From contig NZ_JAMYDV010000002.1 in NCBI RefSeq assembly GCF_024128855.1, positions 186,001 through 250,000 of the forward strand: 64,000 nt of DNA. Reading direction: 5' to 3'. Below are positions 18,986 through 28,210 of this stretch, one piece after another. Made by a program: the position numbers and the translations under genes. The notes below the pieces were generated by a model. That model ran no database searches, was not told the origin of the DNA, and worked only from the letters and a program-made list of their open reading frames with translations. Source of the stretch: Rhodovulum tesquicola. Lineage in GTDB: Bacteria; Pseudomonadota; Alphaproteobacteria; Rhodobacterales; Rhodobacteraceae. Within the stretch, counting starts at the first letter, position 1. Every line of letters starts with the position of its first letter.

Positions 18986-20806
18986 TCAGCCCGCCGCGCG
19001 GGACTGGCGCTTGCGTTCGTGCGGATCGAGGAAGCGCTTGCGCAGACGGATCGCGCTGGGGGTCACCTCCACCAGTTCGTCATCGTCGATATAGGCGATG
19101 GCTTCTTCCAGGCTCATCCTGACCGGCGTGGTCAGCCGCACCGCCTCGTCCGTGCCGGAGGCGCGGATGTTGGTCAGCTTCTTGCCTTTCAGCGGGTTCA
19201 CTTCCAGGTCGTTGTCGCGGCTGTGCTCGCCGATGATCATGCCCTCATAGACGGGCTCCTGCGCGCCGATGAAAAGCCGTCCGCGTTCCTCGAGATTGAA
19301 CAGCGCGTAGGCCACCGAGACGCCGTTCTCCATCGAGATCAGAACGCCGGCCCGGCGCCCCGGGATCGGTCCCTTGAAGGGCGCCCATTCATGGAACACG
19401 CGGTTCAGAACGCCCGTGCCGCGGGTGTCGGTCAGGAACTCGCCGTGATAGCCGATCAGCCCGCGCGAAGGGACGTGGGCCACGATCCGGGTCTTGCCCG
19501 CGCCCGCGGGCCGCATTTCGACCATCTCGCCGCGGCGGGGGCCGCTCAGCTTCTCGATCACGACGCCGGAATAGTCGTCATCGACGTCGATGGTGACCTC
19601 TTCGACCGGCTCCAGTTTCTGGCCGTTCTCCTCGCGCATCAGCACCCGCGGGCGCGAGATCGACAGTTCGAACCCTTCGCGGCGCATGTTCTCGATCAGC
19701 ACGCCCATCTGCAATTCGCCGCGGCCCGCGACCTCGAACGCCTCGCCGCCCGGCGTGTCGGTCACCTTGATCGCGACGTTCAGTTCGGCCTCTTTCATCA
19801 GCCGTTCGCGAATCACCCGCGATTGCACCTTCTTGCCCTCGCGGCCCGCCAGCGGGCTGTCATTGATGCCGAAGGTGACGGAAATCGTCGGCGGGTCGAT
19901 GGGCTGGGCGGGCAGGGGTTCGGTCACGGCGGTCGCGCACAGCGTGTCGGCGACGGTGGCTTTCGACATGCCCGCAAGCGTCACGATATCGCCCGCCTCG
20001 CCCACCTCGATGGCGGTTTGCGACAGCCCGCGGAAGGCCAGCACCTTCGAGACGCGGAAGCGTTCCAGTTCCTCGCCGCTGCGCGACAGCGCCTTGATCG
20101 TGTCGCCCGCCCGCACCCGGCCCGATTCGATCCGGCCCGTCAGGATACGGCCGATGAAGGGGTCGGCCGACAGCGTCGTGGCCAGCATGCGGAAAGGTTC
20201 ATCGACATGGGCCAACTGCTTCGGCGCGGGCACATGGTCGAGGATCAGGTCAAAGAGCGCATGCAGGTCCTTGCGCGGCCCGTCCAGCGTGAGATCGGCC
20301 CAGCCCGACCGGCCCGAGGCATACATATGCGGGAAATCGAGCTGTTCGTCATTCGCGCCGAGATTGGCGAAAAGGTCGAACACCTCGTCCAGCGCGCGGT
20401 CGGGTTCGGCCTCGGGCTTGTCGACCTTGTTCAGAACCACGATGGGACGCAGCCCCAGCGCCAGCGCCTTGGAGGTGACGAACTTGGTCTGCGGCATCGG
20501 CCCTTCGGCGGCATCGACCAGCAGCACGACACCATCGACCATCGACAGGATACGCTCGACCTCGCCGCCGAAATCGGCGTGGCCGGGGGTGTCGACGATG
20601 TTCACCCGATGCCCGTCCCAGTCGACCGAGGTGGCCTTGGCCAGGATGGTGATGCCGCGTTCGCGTTCCAGATCGTTGGAATCCATCGCGCGTTCGGCCA
20701 CCGCCTGATTCTCGCGGAAGGAACCGGATTGCTTCAAGAGCTGGTCCACAAGCGTCGTCTTGCCGTGGTCCACATGCGCGATGATCGCGATGTTGCGAAT
20801 GTCCAT
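18986..20806 (-). CDS. typA: Ribosome-associated GTPase TypA/BipA
   Basis: TypA is a translational GTPase related to EF-G that helps 50S assembly and stress adaptation. The 606-residue product has [10 protein letters not shown] (G1), the RERGITI switch, [14 protein letters not shown] (G3) and [10 protein letters not shown] (G4). The C-terminal half contains the TypA-specific domain ([18 protein letters not shown]). The length matches the family. GAGG lies upstream of the start. It is the last gene of a run of minus-strand genes. Confidence 0.97.
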   Translation of the reverse strand: MDIRNIAIIAHVDHGKTTLVDQLLKQSGSFRENQAVAERAMDSNDLERERGITILAKATSVDWDGHRVNIVDTPGHADFGGEVERILSMVDGVVLLVDAAEGPMPQTKFVTSKALALGLRPIVVLNKVDKPEAEPDRALDEVFDLFANLGANDEQLDFPHMYASGRSGWADLTLDGPRKDLHALFDLILDHVPAPKQLAHVDEPFRMLATTLSADPFIGRILTGRIESGRVRAGDTIKALSRSGEELERFRVSKVLAFRGLSQTAIEVGEAGDIVTLAGMSKATVADTLCATAVTEPLPAQPIDPPTISVTFGINDSPLAGREGKKVQSRVIRERLMKEAELNVAIKVTDTPGGEAFEVAGRGELQMGVLIENMRREGFELSISRPRVLMREENGQKLEPVEEVTIDVDDDYSGVVIEKLSGPRRGEMVEMRPAGAGKTRIVAHVPSRGLIGYHGEFLTDTRGTGVLNRVFHEWAPFKGPIPGRRAGVLISMENGVSVAYALFNLEERGRLFIGAQEPVYEGMIIGEHSRDNDLEVNPLKGKKLTNIRASGTDEAVRLTTPVRMSLEEAIAYIDDDELVEVTPSAIRLRKRFLDPHERKRQSRAAG

Positions 20807-20872
20807 GGGTTTGGCCTCTGGGGGATTTGCGCTGCGGATAGTGGCTTTTGCCCCAAAAGGCCAGCACCAATG

Positions 20873-21208
20873 CTAATGCGCCGCGCTTTTCGAGAACAGG
20901 TGGATCACCAGGATGCCCGCAAGGATCAGCGCCATGCCCAGAACCGCGGGCAGGTCGATGCGCTGGCCGAAGACCCACCAGCCGATCAGTGCGATCAGGA
21001 CGATCCCCAGCCCCGACCAGACGGCATAGGCGATGCCGACGGGAATTGTCTTGAGCGCGTGCGAGAGCAGGTAGAAGGACAGCGCATAGCCCAGCACGAC
21101 GATGACCGAGGGCAGAAGCCGGGTGAATTGCTGGCTGGCCTGCAAGGCCGAGGTCGCGATGGTTTCGGTCAGGATGGCCACGAGAAGGAAAATGTAGGAT
21201 TTCGGCAT
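20873..21208 (-). CDS. SMR family small multidrug/quaternary ammonium exporter
   Basis: The 111-residue protein has four hydrophobic segments and the EmrE/QacE signature. This includes the membrane-embedded glutamate in LLVAILTETIATSAL (residue 14-15), YLLSHALKTIPVGIAYAVWS and the GLGIVLIALIGW third helix. Such proteins work as antiparallel dimers and exchange protons for cationic compounds or guanidinium. The start at 21208 is chosen for AGGA nine bases upstream and for family length. It lies 19 bases after the YitT gene on the same strand. Confidence 0.9.
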   Translation of the reverse strand: MPKSYIFLLVAILTETIATSALQASQQFTRLLPSVIVVLGYALSFYLLSHALKTIPVGIAYAVWSGLGIVLIALIGWWVFGQRIDLPAVLGMALILAGILVIHLFSKSAAH

Positions 21209-21227
21209 GGGGCTGTGTCCTGATTGC

Positions 21228-21833
21228 CTAGCGGGCGATATAGCGGTCGCGACGGTGGTTGGTGGCGATGATGACATTCAGCACGACCGCCCCGATCAGC
21301 GACCAGAGCAGGGTCAGTGGCGCGATCACGGCTGCGGCCAGCGCAAAGACCGCCGCGTCGAAGCCAAGCTGCACCCAACCCGCGCGAATGCCATGCCTGT
21401 CCTGCAGCCAGACCGCCACGATGCCGACGCCGCCAAGGCTTGCCCCATGGCGGAAAAGCGCAAGCAGCCCCGCGCCCGCGGTCACGCCTGCCAGGATCGC
21501 GGCCGCGAGCGGCTGAACGGGGCCAAGGCTCATGACATGGGGCAGCGTTTCCGTGAACAGCGAGAGAAGACCCACCGCCGCAAGGGTCTTGAGCGTGAAG
21601 GCCCGCCCCATGCGGCGCAGCGCCAGCAGGTAGAAGGGCAGGTTGAGCGCGAAGAAGACGGCGCCGAAGGACCATCCGGAGGCATAGGAAGCCACCAGCG
21701 CCAGCCCCGCGATCTGGCCGGTGACCAGCCCCGCTGCACTGAGCAATTGCACCGAGATCGCCACCAGAAGCGTGCCGACGATCAGCCCCTGAGCGTCGTC
21801 AAGCAGGCTGTGGCGGGGAACGGAAAGCTGCAT
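21228..21833 (-). CDS. YitT family integral membrane protein
   Basis: The 201-residue product has five to six hydrophobic segments. It shows the YitT pattern LVTGQIAGLALVASYASGWSFGAVFFALNLPFYLLA near the start, and GAGLLALFRHGASLGGVGIVA. Its function is unknown. The start at 21833 was chosen because the upstream part of the open frame is charged and not conserved in type. It is followed closely by the SMR exporter. Confidence 0.85.
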   Translation of the reverse strand: MQLSVPRHSLLDDAQGLIVGTLLVAISVQLLSAAGLVTGQIAGLALVASYASGWSFGAVFFALNLPFYLLALRRMGRAFTLKTLAAVGLLSLFTETLPHVMSLGPVQPLAAAILAGVTAGAGLLALFRHGASLGGVGIVAVWLQDRHGIRAGWVQLGFDAAVFALAAAVIAPLTLLWSLIGAVVLNVIIATNHRRDRYIAR

Positions 21834-21887
21834 GATCCGGAAATGCCGTTGCCGGACGGAATTGTCCAGCCGGATGGCGTCCCCGGG

Positions 21888-21946
21888 GGGCCGCATGCCC
21901 TGACGACATGCGGCCCGGTCTTCGGGTGGGCGGGTGCGACCCGCCC
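21888..21946 (-). terminator. Two hairpins downstream of icd
   Basis: GGGCCGCATG/CATGCGGCCC (21888-21916, 9-base loop) and GGGCGGGT/ACCCGCCC (21928-21946, 3-base loop) are perfect inverted repeats just after the icd stop. Neither is followed by a clear T-run on the minus strand, so termination is likely but not certain. Confidence 0.5.
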
Positions 21947-21951
21947 GCGCC

Positions 21952-23166
21952 TCAGCCCGCCAGCGCCCTGTTCAGGTTCTCGTCCACCTTCTCCAGAAAG
22001 CCCATGGTGGTCAGCCATTTCTGGTCCGGCCCGACCAGCAGCGCCAGATCCTTGGTCATGTCGCCCGCCTCGACCGTTTCGACCACCACCCGTTCCAGCG
22101 TCTCCGCGAAATGGGCGAGCCGCTCGTTGCCGTCCAGCTTGGCGCGATGCTTCAGCCCGCCCGTCCAGGCGTAGATCGACGCGATGGAATTGGTCGAGGT
22201 CTCTTCGCCCTTCTGGTGCTGGCGGTAGTGGCGGGTGACGGTGCCGTGCGCGGCCTCGGCCTCGACGATCTTGCCGTCGGGCGTCATCAGCTGGCTGGTC
22301 ATCAGCCCCAGCGAGCCGAAGCCCTGCGCCACGGTGTCGGACTGCACGTCGCCGTCATAGTTCTTGCAGGCCCAGACGAAGCCGCCATTCCACTTCATCG
22401 CGCAGGCGACCATGTCGTCGATCAGGCGGTGTTCATAGGTGATGCCCTTGGCCTTGAAGCGGTCGGCGAATTCCTCGTCGAACACCTTCTGGAACAGGAT
22501 CATGAACTGGCCGTCATACTGTTTCAGGATGGTGTTCTTGGTCGACAGGTAGAGCGGCCAGCCCATGCTGAGCGCGTAGTTCATCGAGGCCCGCGCGAAG
22601 TCGATGATCGACTGGTCGAGGTTGTACATGCCCATGTAGATGCCCGAGGACGGCGCCTTGTAGACCTCTTCCTCGATCACCGTGCCGTCCTCGCCCACGA
22701 ATTTCAGGCTCAGCGTGCCGGGGCCGGGAAACCTGATGTCGGTGGCGCGATACTGGTCGCCGAAGGCGTGGCGGCCGATCACGATGGGCTGGGTCCAGCC
22801 GGGCACCAGGCGGGGGACGTTGCGGCAGATGATCGGGGCGCGGAAGACGACGCCGCCCAGGATGTTGCGGATCGTGCCGTTGGGCGATTTCCACATCTTC
22901 TTGAGGCCGAATTCCTCGACGCGCGCCTCGTCGGGGGTGATCGTGGCGCATTTCACGCCGACGCCGACCTCCCTGATCTTCTCGGCGGCGTCGATGGTGA
23001 TCTGGTCGTCGGTCCGGTCGCGTTCCTCTATGCCGAGGTCGTAATACAGAAGGTCGACATCGAGATAGGGCAGGATCAGCTTCTTCTTGATGAAGTCCCA
23101 GATGATCCGGGTCATCTCGTCGCCGTCGAGCTCGACGACCGGGTTGTCGACTTTGATCTTCGTCAT
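21952..23166 (-). CDS. icd: NADP-dependent isocitrate dehydrogenase (dimeric, eukaryote-like type)
   Basis: This TCA-cycle enzyme oxidises isocitrate to 2-oxoglutarate and CO2, producing NADPH. The 404-residue product begins [20 protein letters not shown] and has [16 protein letters not shown] (substrate loop), the [28 protein letters not shown] metal-binding region and [20 protein letters not shown] (nucleotide loop). Sequence and length place it in the dimeric subfamily shared with mitochondria rather than the E. coli type. GAGGGG precedes the start. Confidence 0.97.
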   Translation of the reverse strand: MTKIKVDNPVVELDGDEMTRIIWDFIKKKLILPYLDVDLLYYDLGIEERDRTDDQITIDAAEKIREVGVGVKCATITPDEARVEEFGLKKMWKSPNGTIRNILGGVVFRAPIICRNVPRLVPGWTQPIVIGRHAFGDQYRATDIRFPGPGTLSLKFVGEDGTVIEEEVYKAPSSGIYMGMYNLDQSIIDFARASMNYALSMGWPLYLSTKNTILKQYDGQFMILFQKVFDEEFADRFKAKGITYEHRLIDDMVACAMKWNGGFVWACKNYDGDVQSDTVAQGFGSLGLMTSQLMTPDGKIVEAEAAHGTVTRHYRQHQKGEETSTNSIASIYAWTGGLKHRAKLDGNERLAHFAETLERVVVETVEAGDMTKDLALLVGPDQKWLTTMGFLEKVDENLNRALAG

Positions 23167-23464
23167 GTGGCCCCTCGTTCAGGATTGCGGGAATCGCGCA
23201 TCGTTCGGGTCATAGCCGATTTCACCGGTTCAGGCCAGAGCGGTATGCGTTGGTATACCGTGGTAGTCCCGCGGGGCAATCGCGGTCGCGGGCGGCCGCG
23301 AGATCGGTCCACGCATCGACCTGATCGCGCGGTTCTGCGGCGCCCGGCCCGCCGGGACAGGCGCGCGACCTGGCGCGAGGCCCCGCATTGCCCGAGCCGC
23401 TGCCCATGCCAACGCTCCAGCCCCCGGCGGCCTGCCGCATGCCTCGGCCGCCCCTGGTCGGCCC
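23167..23464. other. Intergenic region upstream of icd
   Basis: No gene is supported: the open frames on both strands lack family features. A GGTATACC palindrome (about 23252-23259) is visible. The icd promoter must lie here, but I cannot place it confidently. Confidence 0.4.
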
Positions 23465-23710
23465 TTAGGCGGGATCACCCTGTTCGGGCGGGGGCAGGGC
23501 GCGGGTGCCGCGCTTGCGCTCCATCACCGCGCGACCGCGGCCAAGGGCGCGGCGGATGCGCACGGCGGTCATGAACGCGTCCTGGGTCGTGGGCGAGGAC
23601 TCGCCGATCGCCTTGGACATCTCGTCGATCAGCCGATCATCGTCGAGCTGTTCCGCCAGGTCCAGCGCCTCGCGGGCCAGCGCATCGGCAAGATCGTCGA
23701 GAATCGCCAT
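23465..23710 (-). CDS. Small conserved acidic/basic protein of unknown function
   Basis: The 81-residue product (MAILDDLADALAREALDLAEQLDDD...) is predicted helical, with an acidic N-terminal half and a basic C-terminal half (RIRRALGRGRAVMERKRG). There is no recognised domain. GGGAG lies seven bases before the ATG, and the gene follows the hydrolase by 12 bases on the same strand, so it is probably expressed with it. I do not recognise a function. Confidence 0.7.
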   Translation of the reverse strand: MAILDDLADALAREALDLAEQLDDDRLIDEMSKAIGESSPTTQDAFMTAVRIRRALGRGRAVMERKRGTRALPPPEQGDPA

Positions 23711-23722
23711 CTGGCTCTCCCG

Positions 23723-24376
23723 TCAGCGGGTGCCCTCGGTCAGGCGACGCCGGACATAGGTGCTCACATGGTCGATCAGCGTGTCCATATGCGGGTCCTG
23801 GAAGAAGTGGTCCGCGCCCTCGATCTCGTCATGGGTGATGGTGATGCCCTTCTGCTCGTGCAGCTTGTCCACCAGCGAACGGGTATCGGCGGGCGGCGCG
23901 ACGCGGTCGGCCGAGCCGTGGATCACCAGGCCCGAGGACGGGCAGGGGGCGAGGAACGAGAAATCGTACATGTTGGCAGGCGGGCTGACCGAGACGAAAC
24001 CCGTGATCTCGGGCCGCCGCATCAGAAGCTGCATGCCGATCCACGCCCCGAAGGAGAACCCCGCAACCCAGCAATGCTTGGCATTCTGGTTCATGGATTG
24101 CAGGTAATCGAGCGCGGCCGCGGCATCCGACAACTCGCCGATGCCCTGGTCGTATTCGCCCTGGCTGCGCCCCACCCCGCGGAAATTGAACCGCAGCACG
24201 GTAAAGCCCATGCGGTGAAACGCGTAGTGCAGGTTGTAGACGACCCGGTTGTTCATCGTTCCGCCGAATTGCGGATGCGGATGCAGCACGATGGCGATGG
24301 GGGCGTCCTTGTCTTTCTGCGGATGGTAGCGGCCTTCGAGACGGCCTTCGGGGCCGGGAAAGATGACCTCGGGCAT
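23723..24376 (-). CDS. Alpha/beta hydrolase
   Basis: The 217-residue protein has the alpha/beta hydrolase layout: HPHPQFGGTMNN (oxyanion region), VLRFNFRGVGRSQG, nucleophile elbow GFSFGAW and a late histidine in GADHFFQDPH. It belongs to the short dienelactone-hydrolase-like group whose N-terminus is PGPEGRLEGRY. The substrate is unknown. It is divergent from the iron-sulfur operon and separated from iscR by about 150 bases, so the two may share a regulatory region. The start is supported by GAGAAGAA upstream. Confidence 0.88.
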   Translation of the reverse strand: MPEVIFPGPEGRLEGRYHPQKDKDAPIAIVLHPHPQFGGTMNNRVVYNLHYAFHRMGFTVLRFNFRGVGRSQGEYDQGIGELSDAAAALDYLQSMNQNAKHCWVAGFSFGAWIGMQLLMRRPEITGFVSVSPPANMYDFSFLAPCPSSGLVIHGSADRVAPPADTRSLVDKLHEQKGITITHDEIEGADHFFQDPHMDTLIDHVSTYVRRRLTEGTR

Positions 24377-24383
24377 TTATGTT

Positions 24384-24433
24384 CTTCTCGTTCGCGAGGC
24401 CCGGATTCTTGACGAGAAGGGCCGGGCTAAATA
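24384..24433. promoter_or_regulatory. Divergent regulatory region between hydrolase and iscR
   Basis: CTTCTCGT (24384-24391) and ACGAGAAG (24412-24419) form a perfect 8-bp inverted repeat. TTGACG (24409-24414) and the A/T-rich TAAATAGGAC (24428-24437) are the best promoter-like elements for the iscR operon. Assignment is by eye; an IscR site is expected near here because IscR represses its own operon in Rhodobacter. Confidence 0.35.
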
Positions 24434-24523
24434 GGACAGGTCCACCCGACGAGCGTGGGCTCGGGGTGCAGTCCGAGGTAATGGCCCACCCGCGCTGCGT
24501 CAACCGTCTGCGGGAGGGTGGCG

Positions 24524-24985
24524 ATGAAACTGAGCACCAAGGGGCGCTACGCGATGGTGGCGCTGGTCGATCTGGCCCTGACCCCCGAGGGCGGGCTGGT
24601 GTCGCTGGCCGAGATCTCGAAGCGGCAGGATATCTCGCTGCCCTATCTGGAGCAGTTGTTCGTCAAGCTGCGCCGCGCGGGTCTTGTGGAGTCGGTGCGC
24701 GGACCGGGCGGCGGCTACCGGCTGGCGCGGCCGCCTTCCGAGATCCGGGTGGTCGATGTGCTGGCGGCGGTGGACGAGACGGTAAGCGCGATGCACAAGG
24801 GCGCGGGCGCCTCGGGCGCGCTGTCGGGCAGTCGCGCGCAATCGCTGACCAACCGGCTGTGGGAGGGTCTTTCGGCCCATGTCTATGTTTTCCTGCACCA
24901 GACGCGGCTGTCGGACATCACGGCGAATGACCTTGCCCCTTGTCCGGCGGTGCCGGCGCTGTTCGAGGTGGTGGACGACGAGTAG
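24524..24985 (+). CDS. iscR: Rrf2-family regulator IscR, single-cysteine Rhodobacter type
   Basis: IscR represses iron-sulfur assembly genes when clusters are sufficient. The 153-residue protein has the Rrf2 winged helix (MKLSTKGRYAMVALVDLAL, DISLPYLEQLFVKLRRAGLV, GPGGGYRLAR). The three cysteines that hold the cluster in E. coli IscR are absent: that region reads MHKGAGASGALSGSRAQSL. The only cysteine is C140 near the C-terminus. One-cysteine IscR has been described in Rhodobacter sphaeroides as a distinct cluster-binding type. The start at 24524 is preferred to one two codons upstream. The gene heads the suf operon. Confidence 0.93.
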   Translation: MKLSTKGRYAMVALVDLALTPEGGLVSLAEISKRQDISLPYLEQLFVKLRRAGLVESVRGPGGGYRLARPPSEIRVVDVLAAVDETVSAMHKGAGASGALSGSRAQSLTNRLWEGLSAHVYVFLHQTRLSDITANDLAPCPAVPALFEVVDDE

Positions 24986-25045
24986 GGGGCGCTGCCCCCG
25001 TCCGCTGGCGCGGACTCCCCCGGGATATTTTGGGCCAGAAGAAGG
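24984..25045 (+). repeat. Dispersed intergenic repeat, copy 5, overlapping a ribosome-binding site
   Basis: AGGGGGCGCTGCCCCC hairpin, GTCCGC-TGGC-GCGGAC hairpin and CCCCCGGGATATTTTGGGCC are followed by AGAAGAAGGA. The final AAGGA sits seven bases before the ATG of the desulfurase gene, so the repeat supplies its Shine-Dalgarno sequence. Confidence 0.8.
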
Positions 25046-25052
25046 ACAGGGC

Positions 25053-26099
25053 ATGGGCGGGCGCGTCTATCTGGACTGGAATGCGACGGCGCCTTTGCGG
25101 CCGGAGGCGCGCGCGGCGATGATCGCGGCGATGGATGTGGTAGGCAACCCGTCGAGCGTGCATGCCGAGGGGCGCGCGGCGCGGGCGCTGGTCGAGAAGG
25201 CGCGTGCGCAGGTCGCTTCGGCCCTGGGGGCGGAGGGGGCGGAGATCGTCTTTACCTCGGGCGCGAGCGAGGCCGCCGCGCTGGCCTGTGCCGGGCGGGG
25301 GCTGGTTGCGGGCGATATCGAGCATGATTCGGTCGCTTCCTGGGTCGATCCCTGCCTGGCGGTGGACCGGAACGGACAGGTAAGCGTGGCCGATCCCGCG
25401 CGCACGGCGCTGCAACTGGCCAATTCCGAAACCGGCGTGATCCAGGACCTGCCGCCGGGCATCGCGGTCTGCGACATGACGCAAGCGTTCGGCAAGTTGC
25501 CGGTGGCGTTCAACTGGCTGGGCTGCGACATGGCACTGGTTTCGGCCCACAAGATCGGGGGTCCCAAGGGGGTCGGGGCGCTTGTTCTGCGGCGCGGGAT
25601 CGAGCTGGAGGCGCGAATCCGCGGGGGCGGGCAGGAGCTGGGCCGCAGGGCTGGAACCGAGAATGTGGTGGGCATCGCGGGCTTCGGAGCGGCTGCGGAA
25701 GCGGCATCGCGAGAACTTTCTGCTGGAAAATGGCTAGAAATCGAGCATCTTAGAAATATTCTAGAAAACAGCATTGAGGCTGCCGCAAACGAGACTATTT
25801 TTGTCGGGAAAGCTGCGCAAAGGTTGCCAAACACCTCGTGCTTCGCCACTCCGGGTTGGAAGGGCGAAACCCAGGTGATGCAGATGGACCTTGCCGGGTT
25901 CGCGATTTCCGCGGGGTCGGCCTGTTCCTCGGGCAAGCTGCGCGCAAGCCGCGTGCTGCGGGCGATGGGCCTGGGCGAGGTGGCGGCGGCATCGGCGGTG
26001 CGGGTCTCGCTGGGGCCGGGGCTGCGACAAGAGGATGTGATGCGGTTTGCCGAGGCGTGGCTTTCGGCAGCCGCAAGGATCAGGGCCCGGGCGGGCTGA
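25053..26099 (+). CDS. Cysteine desulfurase (IscS/NifS-like, group I), suf operon
   Basis: This PLP enzyme takes sulfur from cysteine for cluster assembly. The 348-residue product has [26 protein letters not shown], the PLP lysine in [15 protein letters not shown] and the catalytic cysteine in [14 protein letters not shown], a group I pattern. It is somewhat shorter than typical IscS (~400). The start follows AAGGA supplied by repeat copy 5. A patch at about 25700-25860 is strikingly A/T-rich with different codon use, and includes an Irr-box-like palindrome. A second, group II desulfurase (sufS) closes the same operon. Confidence 0.92.
   Translation: MGGRVYLDWNATAPLRPEARAAMIAAMDVVGNPSSVHAEGRAARALVEKARAQVASALGAEGAEIVFTSGASEAAALACAGRGLVAGDIEHDSVASWVDPCLAVDRNGQVSVADPARTALQLANSETGVIQDLPPGIAVCDMTQAFGKLPVAFNWLGCDMALVSAHKIGGPKGVGALVLRRGIELEARIRGGGQELGRRAGTENVVGIAGFGAAAEAASRELSAGKWLEIEHLRNILENSIEAAANETIFVGKAAQRLPNTSCFATPGWKGETQVMQMDLAGFAISAGSACSSGKLRASRVLRAMGLGEVAAASAVRVSLGPGLRQEDVMRFAEAWLSAAARIRARAG
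25749..25765. promoter_or_regulatory. Irr/ICE-like palindrome inside the desulfurase gene
   Basis: CTTAGAA-ATA-TTCTAGA is close to the iron control element consensus TTTAGAA-N3-TTCTAAA: 12 of 14 arm positions match. It lies in an A/T-rich patch 388 bases before sufB, within coding sequence. It could be a chance effect of the A/T-rich patch; binding by Irr is untested. Confidence 0.35.
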
Positions 26100-26152
26100 A
26101 ACGAGTTGGACCGGTGCCCCTGCGGGGCCGGCAGGAAAGGCGGAAGGATCAC

Positions 26153-27694
26153 ATGGCTGCTTTGGACAATGCCGATCGCGAGGGCGTCACGGAGATCCGC
26201 GAGGGGGTCGATCGCGAGACCGTCGAGACCGTCCAGTCGATGGCGGGCAAGTACAAGCATGGTTGGGAAACCGATATCGAGATGGAATACGCCCCGATGG
26301 GCCTCAACGAGGACATCGTGCGGCTGATCTCGGCCAAGAACGAAGAGCCCGAATGGATGACCGAGTGGCGGCTGGCCGCCTTCCGGCGCTGGCAGCAGCT
26401 CGACGAGCCCAAATGGGCGATGGTCGACTATCCCGAGATCGACTTCCAGAAGCAGTATTATTACGCCCGGCCCAAGAGCATGGCGGAAAAGCCCAAGTCG
26501 CTGGACGAGGTCGATCCCAAGCTGCTGGAGACCTACAAGAAGCTGGGCATCCCGCTGAAGGAACAGATGATCCTGGCCGGTGTCGAGGGCGCCGAGGACG
26601 CGCCCGCCGAAGGGCGCAAGGTCGCGGTCGATGCGGTGTTCGATTCGGTCAGCGTGGGCACCACCTTCCAGAAGGAGTTGGAGAAGGCGGGCGTCATCTT
26701 CTGCTCGGTCTCCGAAGCGATCCGGAAGCACCCGGACCTGGTGAAGAAATACCTCGGGAGCGTCGTTCCGCAATCGGACAATTTCTATGCCACGCTCAAC
26801 AGCGCGGTATTCTCGGATGGCTCCTTCGTCTATGTGCCGCCCGGCGTGCGCTGTCCGATGGAACTCAGCACCTATTTCCGGATCAACGCCGAGAATACCG
26901 GCCAGTTCGAGCGCACGCTGATCATCGCCGACAAGGGCGCCTATGTGTCCTATCTGGAAGGCTGCACCGCACCCCAGCGCGACGTCGCGCAGTTGCACGC
27001 GGCGGTCGTGGAGATCGTGGTGCTTGACGATGCCGAGGTGAAATATTCCACCGTCCAGAACTGGTACCCGGGCGACGAGCACGGCAAGGGCGGCATCTAC
27101 AATTTCGTCACCAAGCGCGCCGATTGCCGCGGCGCGCGGTCCAAGGTGATGTGGACGCAGGTCGAGACCGGCTCGGCGGTGACGTGGAAATATCCCTCCT
27201 GCATCCTGCGCGGCGATGACAGCCAGGGCGAGTTCTACTCGATCGCCATCACCAACAACTGGCAGCAGGCCGATACCGGGACCAAGATGGTGCATCTGGG
27301 CAAGAACACGCGCAGCCGGATCGTGTCCAAGGGGATTTCCGCGGGCCATGCGCAGAACACCTATCGCGGGCTCGTGTCGATGCACCCCAAGGCCAAGAAC
27401 AGCCGCAACTATACCCAGTGCGACAGCCTGCTGATCGGCAGCACCTGCGGGGCGCATACGGTGCCCTATATCGAGGTGCGCAACAATTCGTCCCGGGTCG
27501 AACATGAGGCGACGACATCCAAGGTGGATGACGACCAGCTGTTCTATTGCCGAAGCCGCGGGATGGACGAGGAAGAGGCCGTCGCACTGGTCGTCAACGG
27601 CTTCTGCAAGGAGGTCTTGCAGGCCCTGCCGATGGAATTCGCCATGGAGGCGCAGCAGCTCGTGGCGATCAGCCTCGAGGGTTCGGTGGGCTGA
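26153..27694 (+). CDS. sufB: Fe-S cluster assembly scaffold SufB
   Basis: SufB is the scaffold subunit of the SufBCD complex on which clusters are built. The 513-residue product has the family core: [40 protein letters not shown], the conserved cysteine in EGCTAPQRD, and [14 protein letters not shown]. The C-terminus contains [27 protein letters not shown] gives a strong ribosome-binding site. The length fits alphaproteobacterial SufB with its extended N-terminus. It is third in the iscR-led operon. Confidence 0.97.
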   Translation: MAALDNADREGVTEIREGVDRETVETVQSMAGKYKHGWETDIEMEYAPMGLNEDIVRLISAKNEEPEWMTEWRLAAFRRWQQLDEPKWAMVDYPEIDFQKQYYYARPKSMAEKPKSLDEVDPKLLETYKKLGIPLKEQMILAGVEGAEDAPAEGRKVAVDAVFDSVSVGTTFQKELEKAGVIFCSVSEAIRKHPDLVKKYLGSVVPQSDNFYATLNSAVFSDGSFVYVPPGVRCPMELSTYFRINAENTGQFERTLIIADKGAYVSYLEGCTAPQRDVAQLHAAVVEIVVLDDAEVKYSTVQNWYPGDEHGKGGIYNFVTKRADCRGARSKVMWTQVETGSAVTWKYPSCILRGDDSQGEFYSIAITNNWQQADTGTKMVHLGKNTRSRIVSKGISAGHAQNTYRGLVSMHPKAKNSRNYTQCDSLLIGSTCGAHTVPYIEVRNNSSRVEHEATTSKVDDDQLFYCRSRGMDEEEAVALVVNGFCKEVLQALPMEFAMEAQQLVAISLEGSVG

Positions 27695-27742
27695 TGGGGC
27701 GGGCGGACAGGGGCAGGGCTGGCATCTCGGAGACGCGCGGCA

Positions 27743-28210
27743 ATGTGGCCATATCTTGCGCCGATCGGCCTTCTGGCCGTGTCGAACGTGTTCATGACCT
27801 TCGCCTGGTACGGCCATCTCAAGTTCAAGGCGGCGCCGCTGGCCGTGGTGGTGCTGGTCAGCTGGGGCATCGCGTTCTTCGAATACTGGCTGGCGGTGCC
27901 GGCGAACCGGCTGGGTCATCAGGTCTATTCCGCCGCGCAGCTCAAGACCATCCAGGAGGTGCTGACGCTGACGGTCTTCGTCGGGTTCTCGGTGCTGTAT
28001 CTGCGCGAGGCGATCGGCTGGCAGGTCATCCTGGGGTTCACGCTGATCGCGGCGGGCGCGGCGCTGGTCTTCTTCGCGCCGGGCGCGCGCGCCGACAAGG
28101 TGCCGCTGCCCGAGCCGATCGGCGTGATCGACGCGATTGACGCGCCTGCGCCCGTCCGCGCGGCAAGCGCCGGGGCGCAGGATGCAACAGGAACGGAAGG
28201 ACGGGGATGA
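27743..28210 (+). CDS. DMT family / DUF486 membrane protein with extra C-terminal tail
   Basis: The 155-residue protein has four hydrophobic segments and the DUF486 signature (SNVFMTFAWYGHLK, WGIAFFEYWLAVPANR, YSAAQLKTIQEVLTL, FSVLYLREAIGWQ). DUF486 proteins are usually about 115 residues. Here a ~40-residue Ala/Pro-rich tail follows the last helix. The function is unknown. It is inserted between sufB and sufC and overlaps a 21-codon open frame by four bases, so it is almost certainly co-transcribed with suf genes. Confidence 0.85.
   Translation: MWPYLAPIGLLAVSNVFMTFAWYGHLKFKAAPLAVVVLVSWGIAFFEYWLAVPANRLGHQVYSAAQLKTIQEVLTLTVFVGFSVLYLREAIGWQVILGFTLIAAGAALVFFAPGARADKVPLPEPIGVIDAIDAPAPVRAASAGAQDATGTEGRG

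Noticed and set aside
23222-23478. Two small minus-strand open frames upstream of icd
   Set aside because: No ribosome-binding site or conserved features, and they overlap each other in different frames.
24409-24433. TTGACG and TAAATA as a -35/-10 pair for iscR
   Set aside because: The spacer would be only 13 bases, too short for a normal sigma-70 promoter; a shifted -10 is possible but not convincing.
25067-27919. A 950-codon minus-strand open frame opposite the desulfurase, sufB and DUF486
   Set aside because: It is antisense to conserved genes, with composition typical of a high-GC shadow and no recognisable domain.
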